Shown: positions 53,660 through 62,559, counted from the first letter of the stretch. The stretch: DNA of 64,000 nucleotides from Salinimicrobium marinum (GCF_014651535.1 NZ_BMXB01000007.1:109886-173885), one strand, 5' to 3'. The notes: generated by a model not told the origin, from the letters alone. Program-made: numbers and translations.

Positions 53660-54883
53660 ATGAAAAGTCTCTTTTTCAAAGGTCTCTTTATTGTATTTCT
53701 CCTTTTCAGTTTCAGTGTTTCTGCACAATCCGATAAACGCAAGGAACTGGAGAACCGGCGTGTTCAGCTTCAGCAGGAGATAAAAAGGATCAGTGATTTG
53801 CGTACCTCCAATCTTCGGAAGGAAAAATCCATCCTTACCGAAGTGGAAAATCTCGACCAACAGATCCGGTCTACTGAAAACCTGATCAGAGTAACCAATC
53901 AGCAGGCAAATTTATTGACCCGCGAGATGGATGCAAACCAGCGGAAGATAGGGGAGTTGCGGGAAGAACTTAAAAAACTGAAAGAAGATTACGCCCGAAT
54001 GGTGCAGAAATCTTATAAGAGCAAATCCCAGCAAAGCAGGATCATGTTCCTTTTATCTGCAGAAAGCTTTTTACAGGCTTATAAACGGCTTCAATACATG
54101 AAGCAGTACACGAACTATAGAAAACAGCAGGGAGAGGAAATAAAGACACGTACGGCTCAACTACAAAGCCTTAATGAGAGCCTGGCAGAACAAAAGAAAG
54201 CAAAAGATCGTTTGGTAGCCGAAAACCGTAAGACGCGCGCAAGGCTTGCAGAAAATAAGAAGTCTCAGCAAACATTAATAGCCTCCATTCGAAAAAAAGA
54301 AGGTCAGTTTGCTGCCGAACTTAATCAAAAGCAGCAGGAAATAAATTCCATAGATAGAGAGATTGAAAGAATCATCGCAGAAGCTATTGCCAGGAACAAC
54401 CGTGAGAGCGGGAGTGGCTCTACCTCCAGGGAAATCTTTGAATTAACGCCCGAAGCAAAAGCTTTGGCTGCAAATTTTGAAAGCAACAAAGGAAAGTTAC
54501 CGTGGCCGGTGCGTTCGGGAATTGTTTCCATGCATTTTGGAGAACAGCGACACCCTGTGGTTACTTCTACAACCATCAACAGTAACGGAATACGTATTGA
54601 TACAGAAAAAGCCGGTAAAGCCAAAGCCGTTTTTGCCGGTACCGTGAGTGAGGTCCAGGCTGTAAAAGGTGCTAACAAGGCTGTTATGGTAAGACATGGG
54701 GATTATATCTCCATCTACAATAACCTTGATAAGATCTTTGTAAAACGAGGGGATGATGTTTCCATAGGGCAGGATCTTGGAGAAGTGGCCACCAGTAATT
54801 CTTCCGGAAAAACCACCCTTCACTTTTTACTTTACAAAAACAACCAGAAGCTGGATCCTGAACAATGGATTATAAATAGATAG
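53660..54883 (+). CDS. EnvC-like murein hydrolase activator
   Basis: A 407-residue exported protein. Signal peptide to about residue 23, then two long coiled coils (about 25-130 and 140-245), and a C-terminal LytM domain (about 290-405). The LytM zinc ligands are degenerate: the HxxxD position reads NGIRID and the HLHFEL position reads TLHFLL, so it is an amidase activator rather than an active peptidase, as in EnvC. Last gene of the TPR-DUF4292 operon. Confidence 0.9.
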   Translation: MKSLFFKGLFIVFLLFSFSVSAQSDKRKELENRRVQLQQEIKRISDLRTSNLRKEKSILTEVENLDQQIRSTENLIRVTNQQANLLTREMDANQRKIGELREELKKLKEDYARMVQKSYKSKSQQSRIMFLLSAESFLQAYKRLQYMKQYTNYRKQQGEEIKTRTAQLQSLNESLAEQKKAKDRLVAENRKTRARLAENKKSQQTLIASIRKKEGQFAAELNQKQQEINSIDREIERIIAEAIARNNRESGSGSTSREIFELTPEAKALAANFESNKGKLPWPVRSGIVSMHFGEQRHPVVTSTTINSNGIRIDTEKAGKAKAVFAGTVSEVQAVKGANKAVMVRHGDYISIYNNLDKIFVKRGDDVSIGQDLGEVATSNSSGKTTLHFLLYKNNQKLDPEQWIINR

Positions 54884-54898
54884 AGATAAAGTCAGGAT

Positions 54899-55411
54899 TT
54901 AATCTTTAAAAAGAGCTTTAAGTTCTGTAGCATCTGCAGGTTTCATTTTTCCTGCCAGGACAAGGCTAAGCTGTTTTCTTCTAAGAGCAGCGTCAAACCG
55001 GTCCTTTTCAAGCTCAGATTCCGGTGTCAAAGGTGGTATTTGAACAGGAACTCCCGTTTCATCTACTGCAACAAAAGTGTAGATAGCTTCATTAGCTTTG
55101 CTTCTTCTGCCGCTTTCACGGTCTTCTACCCAAACATCAATAAATATTTCCATGGAAGAGTTAAAAGCCCTGGAAACGGCAGCTTCTACTGTTACTACAC
55201 TTCCCAGTGGGATCGCTTTGTTAAAGGCTACATGATTTACAGATGCAGTAACCACAATCCTGCGGCTGTGTCGCCTAGCAGCGATACTTGCGGCCCTATC
55301 CATCCTTGCCAGCAGTTCTCCACCAAAAAGATTATTCAAAGGGTTCGTTTCGCTGGGAAGTACTAAATCTGTTAGTGTAGTTCTTGATTCACTGGGAGTT
55401 TTTGCGTCCAT
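54899..55411 (-). CDS. Acyl-CoA thioesterase (hotdog fold)
   Basis: A 170-residue hotdog-fold thioesterase of the YciA/BFIT type. The signature NPLNNLFGGELLARMDRAASIAARRH (about residues 22-47) holds the active-site Asn/Asp. VVTASVNHVAFNKAIPLGSVV completes the fold. It hydrolyses acyl-CoA, chain length unknown. A TACCTTTG promoter element lies 17 nt upstream of the start. Confidence 0.92.
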   Translation of the reverse strand: MDAKTPSESRTTLTDLVLPSETNPLNNLFGGELLARMDRAASIAARRHSRRIVVTASVNHVAFNKAIPLGSVVTVEAAVSRAFNSSMEIFIDVWVEDRESGRRSKANEAIYTFVAVDETGVPVQIPPLTPESELEKDRFDAALRRKQLSLVLAGKMKPADATELKALFKD

Positions 55412-55428
55412 TTAAGCTAATTTTTGCG

Positions 55429-55436
55429 CAAAGGTA
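55429..55436 (-). promoter_or_regulatory. Promoter -7 element of the thioesterase gene
   Basis: TACCTTTG on the minus strand, matching TAnnTTTG, 17 nt upstream of the ATG at 55411. Confidence 0.5.
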
Positions 55437-55528
55437 AGGTGGAATCGCATTTTTTCCTCGTTAAAGGAATAATAAATTACTATTCCTGAAAAAGGCAATA
55501 CAATGGAATACTTCTGAAAAATGTAGGA

Positions 55529-56467
55529 TTAAAGTTCCTGAACCAGTAACCAGGCTCCGGAATTGGAGGCTCTTTTTACAGCATTCAAAGCATTTATGGC
55601 ATCTCTGCGTCCCTCGTGGCTACTGTAAACCACTTGATATAATCCAAACTTGTTGGCTCCAATCTGACGGGCTTTATAACCTTCTTTTTTTAGCTCCTGA
55701 ACGCGTTTTTCAGCATTTTCTTCTAATCGGAAAGCACCGGCCACAATATGATAGTTTCCGGTTTGTTTGGCTACTTTGAATGTAACTGCTGGTAAAGGAT
55801 TGTCAATTACAAATGTAGCCTGCTGAATTTGATTTTCCAGCTGGCTGGCAGCTTTTTGCTGCTCAGCTACATTGTGCTCAGTTACCTGGTCGCTGTAAAT
55901 GTTGAGTCCGGCAAATCCACTTAAACCAAGGGCAACAAGACCAACGGCTGCATATTGCAGGTAAGATTTTCTTCTCGATCTTCTTTCGGGAGTGAAAGCA
56001 ACAGGAGCTTTCGCTTCGATCTCTTCTGCTTGCTTTTTATAGCTTTCCCTAAGGATCTTTTCAGAAGCAAAAGAGCTTAATCCAAAAGCTTCTTTTAGGT
56101 AGTTGGTTTGTGCTGCAGGTTCAAATTGTAATTTCTCCTCTTCAGATAAAGTAAAAGAACCAATATGTTGAAAATTCACCATTTTGTTCTTCTGAAGCAC
56201 ATTTTGAAGATCCTGAACGAAAAAATTCAGTTTTTCGATGGCTTGATCATATGAAATGTTTTCTACCTCAGCAATGTGATTTGCAAGCAAACCATCATTT
56301 TTAACCAGTTGCCGGTTGAAGGACACAGTTTTTTGAGGCGGATAAAATTCATTTGTAGAAGCGTAAATACGCGCAGATTGTCTTTGGGTGATAAAAGCAC
56401 CAAATCCAGGAAGGATTACACATTCGTACCTGTAGAGTAAATCGTTTATGTAAGTCGCTATTGCCAT
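55529..56467 (-). CDS. HU-CCDC81/SPOR protein
   Basis: A 312-residue protein. The N-terminal half (about residues 1-125: AIATYINDLLYRYECVILPGFGAFIT) is the HU-like CCDC81 domain. One transmembrane helix lies near residues 170-190 (YLQYAAVGLVALGLSGFAGL). The C-terminal about 75 residues are a SPOR domain (YHIVAGAFRLEENAEKRVQELKKEGYKA) that binds denuded peptidoglycan at division sites. So a DNA-binding-like fold faces the cytoplasm and a wall-binding domain the periplasm. An in-frame start three codons upstream is possible; the ATG at 56467 is preferred. Adjacent to broken dprA. Confidence 0.88.
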   Translation of the reverse strand: MAIATYINDLLYRYECVILPGFGAFITQRQSARIYASTNEFYPPQKTVSFNRQLVKNDGLLANHIAEVENISYDQAIEKLNFFVQDLQNVLQKNKMVNFQHIGSFTLSEEEKLQFEPAAQTNYLKEAFGLSSFASEKILRESYKKQAEEIEAKAPVAFTPERRSRRKSYLQYAAVGLVALGLSGFAGLNIYSDQVTEHNVAEQQKAASQLENQIQQATFVIDNPLPAVTFKVAKQTGNYHIVAGAFRLEENAEKRVQELKKEGYKARQIGANKFGLYQVVYSSHEGRRDAINALNAVKRASNSGAWLLVQEL

Positions 56468-56590
56468 TAGAAGCAAATGTAGAACATTTTCTTTTTGAAA
56501 AAAATAACCTGCACAATTTTTATCAACAAATAATTATTTTTCTTTTATTGCATGATGAATATTATGTAAGATTCTTATTAACAATATCTT

Positions 56591-57661
56591 ATGGCGTTGC
56601 AACATGTTCCTGATCTGGGGGGTGCCACGGCAAAAAAACTGATTCGTTATGCAGGATCGGCAGAGGCTGTTTATCAGGAAAAAAATCGAATCTTTTAAGA
56701 ATTGACTGGGTCGGGAATTTCGAGATCGATGGCTTGGAGGATCCCGTTCATTTAACGGAAGCAGAAAGGAACTGAAATTCATTCAGCAGCAGCACGTAAA
56801 AAGTCTTGGTTACATGGATGAGGATTATCCTGAAAAATTTAAACATTGTTTTGATTGTCCCATTCTCCTTTTTCAGCGTGGTAATATAGATCTTCATAAA
56901 AAGAGGATCATAATTATTGTAGGTACCAGGAATGCAACCTCTCATAGGATTGAATTCTGTGAGCAGTTTATTAAATACCTGGAGCCTCTTGATCCTGTGA
57001 TCATTTCGGGATTTGCCTACGGAATTGATATCACTGCGCAACGGACAGCGATCAACCACAATCTCCAGACGGTCGGCTGTCTTGCGCATGGATTAAATCA
57101 GATTTACCCGAAAGTACATTTCAAATACATGAAAAGTGTAGAGGAAAACGGCGGATTTTTTACTGACTTCTGGAGTACAGATGCTTTCGACCACAGTAAT
57201 TTCCTGAAACGAAAACGCATCATCGCCGGATTAAGTGAAGCAACCATAGTGATTGAAAGTGCCGAAAAAGGAGGTTCCCTCGTTACTGCAGATATTCCAA
57301 ATTCGTACGACAGGAAAGTTCTTGCAGTTCCCGGAAGGCCGGCAGATTTACTGAGCAGGGGCTGTAACGAATTGATCAAACGCCAGCAGGCACATGTGCT
57401 TACCAGTGCAGCCGATCTTATTTCTATGCTTAACTGGCAACCGGAAAGGAAAGAAAATGTTGTCCAGAAACGGCTTTCTGTTGAACTGGAGGATGATGAA
57501 AAAGTTTTGTTTAAATTCCTGCAGGAAATGGAAAAGAACAACTTGATCTAATTGCCCTTAAATGCAATATTCCCACCTTTAAAGCAGCAACTTTGTTGCT
57601 CAACATGGAAATTAAAGGGGTGGTCAAACCCTTACCAGGAAAGCTTTTTGAAGCGATATAA
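56591..57661 (+). pseudogene. dprA: Broken DNA-processing protein DprA
   Basis: DprA loads RecA onto incoming single-stranded DNA during transformation. The protein is recognisable over its whole length (ALQHVPDLGGATAKKLIRY..., VGTRNATSHRIEFC, ISGFAYGIDITAQ, LAHGLNQIYPKVH, NSYDRKVLAVPGRPAD, then KLFEAI at the end) but split over four frames. Three single-base deletions explain it: one T lost in the T-run at 56693-56696 (stop at 56696-56698), one G near 56768, and one G near 57535 (stop at 57549-57551). The central frame open from about 56776 to 57551 carries the Rossmann core. The true start is unclear. A sequencing error is possible but three in one gene is unusual here. Confidence 0.88.
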
Positions 57662-57718
57662 TTTTTTATTTCAGCAGGTTATGTCATATTTGCCGGGTCT
57701 AATTATAAAATATTTTCA

Positions 57719-58135
57719 ATGAAAAAAATCACCCTTTTTGCATGCCTGTTTCTGTTGATGGGGATCTCATCCTGTAGCAGTGATGATCATGCAACAAAAA
57801 ACTAAAAATCAGTAATTGGAAAATGGCAGTATGAGAGTACTACTTTTAATGGTAGCCTTTATACACCCGATGATTGTGAAGCGCAGTCGACCATTGAATT
57901 TTTTAGTAATGGAAAGTTAACTTATATTGACTATTATATTGATTCTGAAGAAAATTGTGTTTTTGAGGCGGAGCAAGAAACCTGGAATTATTTAGCAGAT
58001 GACATTTATTCCTTTACAGTTGAAGATGGTGACTCTTATTCTGTTCCAATTACAATTTCGGAAGACAACTCCTCATTTACTGTCATGGACAAGGATGAAG
58101 ATGGAGAATATGAAACAGTTTACGTTAGGATCTAG
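57719..58135 (+). pseudogene. Lipocalin-like lipoprotein with in-frame stop
   Basis: A 138-codon frame. The start encodes a lipoprotein signal (MKKITLFACLFLLMGISSC, lipobox ISSC) and a TAA interrupts at 57803-57805 (codon 29). Reading continues in the same frame with VIGKWQYESTTFNGSLYTP, a typical lipocalin-like/DUF start (GKW motif), and a Cys in DDCEAQ, to a TAG at 58133-58135. The stop is one substitution or a short lesion, not a frameshift. A long terminator hairpin follows. Either a recent pseudogene or an assembly error. Confidence 0.8.
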
Positions 58136-58162
58136 AAGATTCCCAACTTTAAGAAGAATAGA

Positions 58163-58215
58163 AAGCTGTCTGAAAAGTAAGGATTTAACTCCTGACTTTC
58201 AGACAGCTTCTTTTT
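58163..58215. terminator. Long terminator between the lipocalin-like gene and trpS
   Basis: Left arm 58163-58178 and right arm 58195-58209 pair over 15 bp with one bulged A and a 16-nt loop; a T-run (58211-58215) follows on the plus strand. The minus strand is only moderately T-rich. Confidence 0.85.
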
Positions 58216-58218
58216 AAA

Positions 58219-59187
58219 TTAATAACCCAGTTTCTGCCGCACACGTTTCAGCACTTGATCGGCTGTTTTTCTCGCTTTTTCTGCTCCCACGGCAAGGGCT
58301 TCTTCTATTTTTTCAGGATTTTGCATGTAATAATGATATTTTTCACGCTCTTCTCCGTATGTCGAGATGATGAGATCATACAGAGCTTGTTTTGCATGAC
58401 CGTATCCATAGCCTCCCGATGTATAGTTATTTCTCATTTCAGCCGTCTGCTCCTTTGTGGCTAAAAGTTTATAGATGTTGAAAACATTATCTGTTTCGGG
58501 ATCTTTCGGTTCTTCCAGCGGAGTACTGTCTGTCTGTATCCCCATGATCTCCTTCCGAAGTTTTTTATCGGATAAAAAGAGGTTGATCGTGTTGCCTTTT
58601 GATTTACTCATTTTCGCCCCGTCTGTTCCGGGAACATACATGGTTTGTTCGGCTACTTTAGCATCGGGCATTACAAAGATCTCTCCCATTTTTGCATGAA
58701 ATCTGGCAGCTACGTCCCGGGTCATTTCTATATGTTGCAACTGATCTTTTCCTACCGGAACAATTTCAGCATCATAAAGCAGGATATCTGCAGCCATTAG
58801 CATAGGATATGTAAATAATCCGGAGTTTACATCTTCCAACCTGTCTGCCTTGTCTTTAAAAGAATGGGCAAGGGTAAGTCGCTGGTACGGGAAAAAACAA
58901 CTTAAATACCAGGAAAGTTCCGCCACCTGCGGAATATCACTTTGCCGGTAAAAAACTGTTTTTTCGATGTCGAGTCCAAAAGCCAGCCAGGTCGCAGCGG
59001 TAGAATAGGTGTTTTGACGCAGGGTTTCGGCATCCTTGATTTGAGTTAAAGAATGCAGGTTTGCGATAAACAGGAAAGATTCATTATTAGGATCATTCGC
59101 CAATTCTATAGCGGGAATAATAGCTCCAAGGAGATTTCCAAGGTGTGGGGTTCCGGTGCTTTGTACGCCTGTAAGTATTCTGGACAT
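58219..59187 (-). CDS. trpS: Tryptophanyl-tRNA synthetase
   Basis: A 322-residue class I synthetase that charges tRNA-Trp. The HIGH equivalent is PHLGN at residues 14-18. The KMSKS motif is KMSKSKGNTI (about residues 190-199). Length is normal. The promoter is the best in the window, TTG-N20-TACCTTTG, 19 nt upstream of the ATG. Confidence 0.98.
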   Translation of the reverse strand: MSRILTGVQSTGTPHLGNLLGAIIPAIELANDPNNESFLFIANLHSLTQIKDAETLRQNTYSTAATWLAFGLDIEKTVFYRQSDIPQVAELSWYLSCFFPYQRLTLAHSFKDKADRLEDVNSGLFTYPMLMAADILLYDAEIVPVGKDQLQHIEMTRDVAARFHAKMGEIFVMPDAKVAEQTMYVPGTDGAKMSKSKGNTINLFLSDKKLRKEIMGIQTDSTPLEEPKDPETDNVFNIYKLLATKEQTAEMRNNYTSGGYGYGHAKQALYDLIISTYGEEREKYHYYMQNPEKIEEALAVGAEKARKTADQVLKRVRQKLGY

Positions 59188-59206
59188 TGCCTTTTTTATT
59201 TTTTTA

Positions 59207-59237
59207 CAAAGGTACTTTTTTTAAAGAATTCCCTCAA
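59207..59237 (-). promoter_or_regulatory. trpS promoter (-33 and -7 boxes)
   Basis: On the minus strand TTG (59237-59235), 20 nt, TACCTTTG (59214-59207). This is the complete Bacteroidota promoter. Confidence 0.7.
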
Positions 59238-59247
59238 TGCAATTCCT

Positions 59248-59255
59248 TATTTTTG
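59248..59255 (+). promoter_or_regulatory. Promoter -7 element of the acyltransferase gene
   Basis: TATTTTTG matches TAnnTTTG, only 6 nt upstream of the ATG at 59262, so the leader would be very short or absent. Confidence 0.4.
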
Positions 59256-59261
59256 GTGCCT

Positions 59262-60005
59262 ATGGGAATAATACGATCGTTTCTAATACTACTATGGCGC
59301 ATCTGGTTTTACATTTTAATGGCTATTCCCATTATAGTAATGTTACCCGTTTTAGTCATCTCCTCGTCCCGGGAGAAGTGGTACCCAGCTTTTTTCTGGC
59401 AGGCAAGGGTATGGGCAGGCTTTATTCTTTTGGGAATGGGGTTTCTTCCGAAGATCAAAAAAGGACAAAAACTTGAAAAAGGAAAAAGCTATATGCTGGT
59501 GGCCAATCATACTTCGATGACAGATATTATGCTCATGCTGGTCGTCATGAAAAGTCCGTTTGTTTTTGTGGGAAAAAAGGAGTTGGCAAAGATTCCGCTC
59601 TTCGGATATTTTTACAAACGTACCTGCATCCTGGTAGACCGGGGCAATCAAAGGAGCCGGAAAGAAGTTTTTGACCGCGCACAGAAACGGCTGAGTGAAG
59701 GAACCAGTATCTGTATTTTTCCTGAAGGCGGAGTGCCAGATGACCGCTCTTTAATATTAGACACTTTTAAAGACGGCGCTTTCCGGCTTGCCATAGACCA
59801 TCAAATCTCCATTGTTCCAATTGTTTTCCACGATAACAAAAAACGGTTTTCGTATAAATTCTTTTCGGGAAGTCCCGGAAAAATGCGGGTGAAAATCCTT
59901 CCTTTTATTCCAACAGCCGGAAAAACTCAGCTTGAAAAAAAGGAATTGCGTGAAAAGACTAGAGCTGTGATTCTGGAGGAATTAACCAATCCAACTGTAA
60001 AGTAG
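59262..60005 (+). CDS. 1-acyl-sn-glycerol-3-phosphate acyltransferase (PlsC-like)
   Basis: A 247-residue membrane enzyme of phospholipid synthesis. Two N-terminal hydrophobic helices (about residues 5-27 and 45-62). The catalytic HX4D motif is NHTSMTD (about residues 81-87). FPEGGVPDD is the substrate-binding block (usually FPEGTRS). The ATG at 59262 (MGIIRSFLILLWRIW) is preferred over longer in-frame starts at 59187, which would overlap trpS. Confidence 0.9.
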   Translation: MGIIRSFLILLWRIWFYILMAIPIIVMLPVLVISSSREKWYPAFFWQARVWAGFILLGMGFLPKIKKGQKLEKGKSYMLVANHTSMTDIMLMLVVMKSPFVFVGKKELAKIPLFGYFYKRTCILVDRGNQRSRKEVFDRAQKRLSEGTSICIFPEGGVPDDRSLILDTFKDGAFRLAIDHQISIVPIVFHDNKKRFSYKFFSGSPGKMRVKILPFIPTAGKTQLEKKELREKTRAVILEELTNPTVK

Positions 60006-60153
60006 GTTCGGCTTCTAAAGTGAATCTTTTAAAAGCTTTTATTCTGAATTTACTCCAGAAGAATCATGTTACTGTGATTTCCCCGGAAATTTTTAGAACT
60101 TGAACCAGGTTCAGGTTGAAGTAAATCAGGCTTTTTAAACTCATTTTTTTCAC

Positions 60154-60179
60154 TCCCTTCCCTTTGAGAAGGGGTGGGA
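60154..60179. repeat. Intergenic hairpin
   Basis: An imperfect palindrome (TCCC.TCCCTT / AAGGGG.GGGA) between the convergent acyltransferase and anti-sigma genes. It lacks a T-run downstream in either direction (A-run on the minus strand), so it is not a classical terminator. It resembles other C-rich intergenic flavobacterial motifs. Confidence 0.4.
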
Positions 60180-60181
60180 TC

Positions 60182-61492
60182 TTAGAATTCAAAACTAAAT
60201 CCTGAGTAGATTCCAAGGTAGTATGGCTGAGCTTCGGCAGAAGCTCCGCTAAAAGTATTGATTTGATATTTAAACATAGGCTCCACATTCAATTTGAACT
60301 GTTTGGTGAGGTTGTAATCCACACCCACTCCAATGTTCGTGCTGAAACTTACATTGTTTAGGTTATTCGCCTCTCCAAGATCTGTGGATAAACTCCCGGA
60401 ATTCACTGTGATCATATTCTCATCAAGGAACAAAGTACTCGCCCCTCCAATAATATTTACTTCAAATTTGTGGTCGATCAGTTTGTACTCAAGTTCTACA
60501 GGAACTTCCAGGTACCCTAATTTTTGATTAAGCAAACCTGTGGCTAAATTTCCAAAAGAAGATTTGTTTGCCGTGGCAGGTAATGCATCACCTTTGGTTC
60601 TGGGAGATGATGATCCAATCACAGTATTTTCAATATTGCCCTGGTCGCGATAGTTTATGCTGCTCACAGCCGCAGGGTTCACTACCGAATGGTAGGCAAT
60701 GTCATTGGTATTATAGCTCATTGATACCTTATTGATCCCCGAGCGTACCTTCAACTTTTCAGAAAAGGCATACGCAATGTTAATTCCGTAGGAATAAGTT
60801 ACTTCTCCCTTGCTGCTGTTCCCATCAAACTGAGTATCCAGAAAATTCCCTTTTCCGAAGTTGCCGTAATAAATGGGGGCGGCATGCGTTTTCACTTCGA
60901 TTCTCTTCTCAAAAGAACTGGCAATCTCTTCCTCTTTAGATGTATCTTTCAAATCTTCCAGAATAGCGTTTTCTTCTGAATTTTTCGGAGTCTTATCTTT
61001 TTCTTCAGCAGTCGTAGAAACAGAACTTCTTAAACCTGTAAAGGAAGAAATCGTTTTCCTGATTCCAGATAAACTTATGGAAGAAATTTCTGAAACTTCT
61101 GTTTTCTGCTTCTGAGATAGGTTGCTGGTATTAGTTTTGTCAGCAACTTCCTCCACATCTTCTGAAAGGGTCTCCTTTTCAGAAGTATTTGTGGCTGCTA
61201 TGGAAATTTCATTTGGTAATATGATTTCCTTTTCTCTGTCCAGGGTCTGTTCTTCGCTAGATACCAGCTGGGTTTGTTGAGGCTGAAGGATCCAGTCTCC
61301 AATCAATACCAACAAACTTATAATAGCGGCAACCCCGGCAATTCTGTACCACAACGGCCTAACAGCAGATTTCCGCCTTTCTTTCTCCTGCAGTTTTGCA
61401 GAAATAGATTTCCAGACAGCTTCTCTTGGAGTAGCTTCAAGATCCCGGAATTTCTCCTGGTATAATCTGTCTATATTTTTTCTTTCTTTCAT
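60182..61492 (-). CDS. Dual-membrane anti-sigma factor with outer-membrane barrel
   Basis: A 436-residue protein in three parts. Residues 1-44 are a cytoplasmic, charged anti-sigma-like region (DRLYQEKFRDLEATPREAVWKSI). One transmembrane helix lies at about 48-66. A long acidic Ser/Glu-rich linker spans the periplasm to about residue 200. From there to the end, repeating beta strands form an outer-membrane barrel ending in GFSFEF with a terminal Phe. This layout matches proteins described in Bacteroides as dual-membrane-spanning anti-sigma factors. It starts 2 bp after the sigma stop. I infer it binds and controls that sigma factor. Confidence 0.82.
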   Translation of the reverse strand: MKERKNIDRLYQEKFRDLEATPREAVWKSISAKLQEKERRKSAVRPLWYRIAGVAAIISLLVLIGDWILQPQQTQLVSSEEQTLDREKEIILPNEISIAATNTSEKETLSEDVEEVADKTNTSNLSQKQKTEVSEISSISLSGIRKTISSFTGLRSSVSTTAEEKDKTPKNSEENAILEDLKDTSKEEEIASSFEKRIEVKTHAAPIYYGNFGKGNFLDTQFDGNSSKGEVTYSYGINIAYAFSEKLKVRSGINKVSMSYNTNDIAYHSVVNPAAVSSINYRDQGNIENTVIGSSSPRTKGDALPATANKSSFGNLATGLLNQKLGYLEVPVELEYKLIDHKFEVNIIGGASTLFLDENMITVNSGSLSTDLGEANNLNNVSFSTNIGVGVDYNLTKQFKLNVEPMFKYQINTFSGASAEAQPYYLGIYSGFSFEF

Positions 61493-61494
61493 CT

Positions 61495-62037
61495 TTACAC
61501 GGTCCGGGCAATGGTTTTTACTTGGGCGGCTTCTATTTTTTCTTTTAAAATTATTCTGGCCCGTGCCAGATTGGATTTAGAGGTTCCTGTTGAAATCTTT
61601 AATAATTCGGAAATCTCTTTATGGGAAAATCCGTCCAGCGCATAGAGATTAAAAACCTGCCTGTATCTTTCCGGCAGTTCCTGGATGATCTTCAGAAGAA
61701 AATCTACAGATACCGTTTCATCATCAATTTCTATTTCCGGCTCTTTGAGCTGATCATCCCGTACGATCTCAAAAACCGACTGTTTTCTGTATTTCTGAAG
61801 TGCTGTATTAATGGTAATCCGTTTCATCCAGCCTTCAAAAGAACCTTTGTTTTGGTACTGTGAAATCTTGTCAAAAATCATCATAAATGCGTCCTGCAAA
61901 TTATCTTCGGCTTGCTGATAACTTGAAGAATATTTGAGGCATACGGGGAATAACTTATGCGCATACAACCTGTAAAGCTGTTCCTGAGCTTTGATATCCT
62001 GCTTTTGGCATTTACGTATGAGTTTCTTTATTCCCAA
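61495..62037 (-). CDS. ECF RNA polymerase sigma factor
   Basis: A 180-residue sigma-70 of the extracytoplasmic-function group. Region 2 is visible in AEDNLQDAFMMIFDKISQYQNKGSFEGWMKRI. Region 4 is the helix-turn-helix ELPERYRQVFNLYALDGFSHKEISELLKISTGTSKSNLARAR. The start is a TTG in the same frame as, and 12 nt after, the upstream lipoprotein stop. The anti-sigma gene follows 2 bp after the stop, so the three genes form one operon. Confidence 0.93.
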   Translation of the reverse strand: MGIKKLIRKCQKQDIKAQEQLYRLYAHKLFPVCLKYSSSYQQAEDNLQDAFMMIFDKISQYQNKGSFEGWMKRITINTALQKYRKQSVFEIVRDDQLKEPEIEIDDETVSVDFLLKIIQELPERYRQVFNLYALDGFSHKEISELLKISTGTSKSNLARARIILKEKIEAAQVKTIARTV

Positions 62038-62049
62038 GCTGTGCGATTT

Positions 62050-62487
62050 TCAACTTTCGTGCTCTGAAGCTACAGGCTCTACAGGAACTTGTATGGTAAG
62101 AAACAATGGTTCTCCCTCTTCATCCTGGCCTCTCCAGAAGTTAAATATATAAAAATCATTTGTTTCGGGGGTGAATCTAAAGCTGGTTTCAGCTGTTAAA
62201 CCTTCTTCTTCGTTACAGGATGGATCATTGGGAGAGAAGGAGTTGGCCACTCCAATGAAAAACTCATTTTCGTTGATCTCGTAATCCATACCGTCAAATC
62301 TGTGACAACGGGTAGGAGGGCTGTATCTCACTTTGATAGCATATTCCTGTCCGGCGATAAAAGTATCAGGAAATTCAGCAGAAATTACGGGAACAAATAC
62401 ACGAAGAAAAGAATCGGCAGAATCATCATCCGGACTGCAACCAGATAAGACGGCAAAAGCCATAAAAAGCAGTAAAAATTTTTTCAT
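62050..62487 (-). CDS. Hypothetical lipoprotein of the sigma operon
   Basis: A 145-residue lipoprotein: signal MKKFLLLFMAFAVLSGC, lipobox LSGC, acylated Cys17, then SPDDDS. The mature part has Cys residues (PTRCHR, DPSCNEEE) and beta-rich sequence; I recognise no family. It precedes the sigma gene by 12 nt in the same frame. An in-frame start 14 codons upstream is possible, but the ATG at 62487 gives a proper lipoprotein signal. Its role next to a trans-envelope anti-sigma is unknown. Confidence 0.75.
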   Translation of the reverse strand: MKKFLLLFMAFAVLSGCSPDDDSADSFLRVFVPVISAEFPDTFIAGQEYAIKVRYSPPTRCHRFDGMDYEINENEFFIGVANSFSPNDPSCNEEEGLTAETSFRFTPETNDFYIFNFWRGQDEEGEPLFLTIQVPVEPVASEHES

Positions 62488-62559
62488 CGCAGGTTGTAAG
62501 ATTTGAGGGGGTCTCTCTATCAGATGCAAATAACTCCTAAAGGTTGCGCTGAAAACAAA

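Noticed and set aside
57999..58217. 72-codon plus-strand frame
   Set aside because: Different frame of the interrupted lipoprotein and its terminator; no protein-like sequence.
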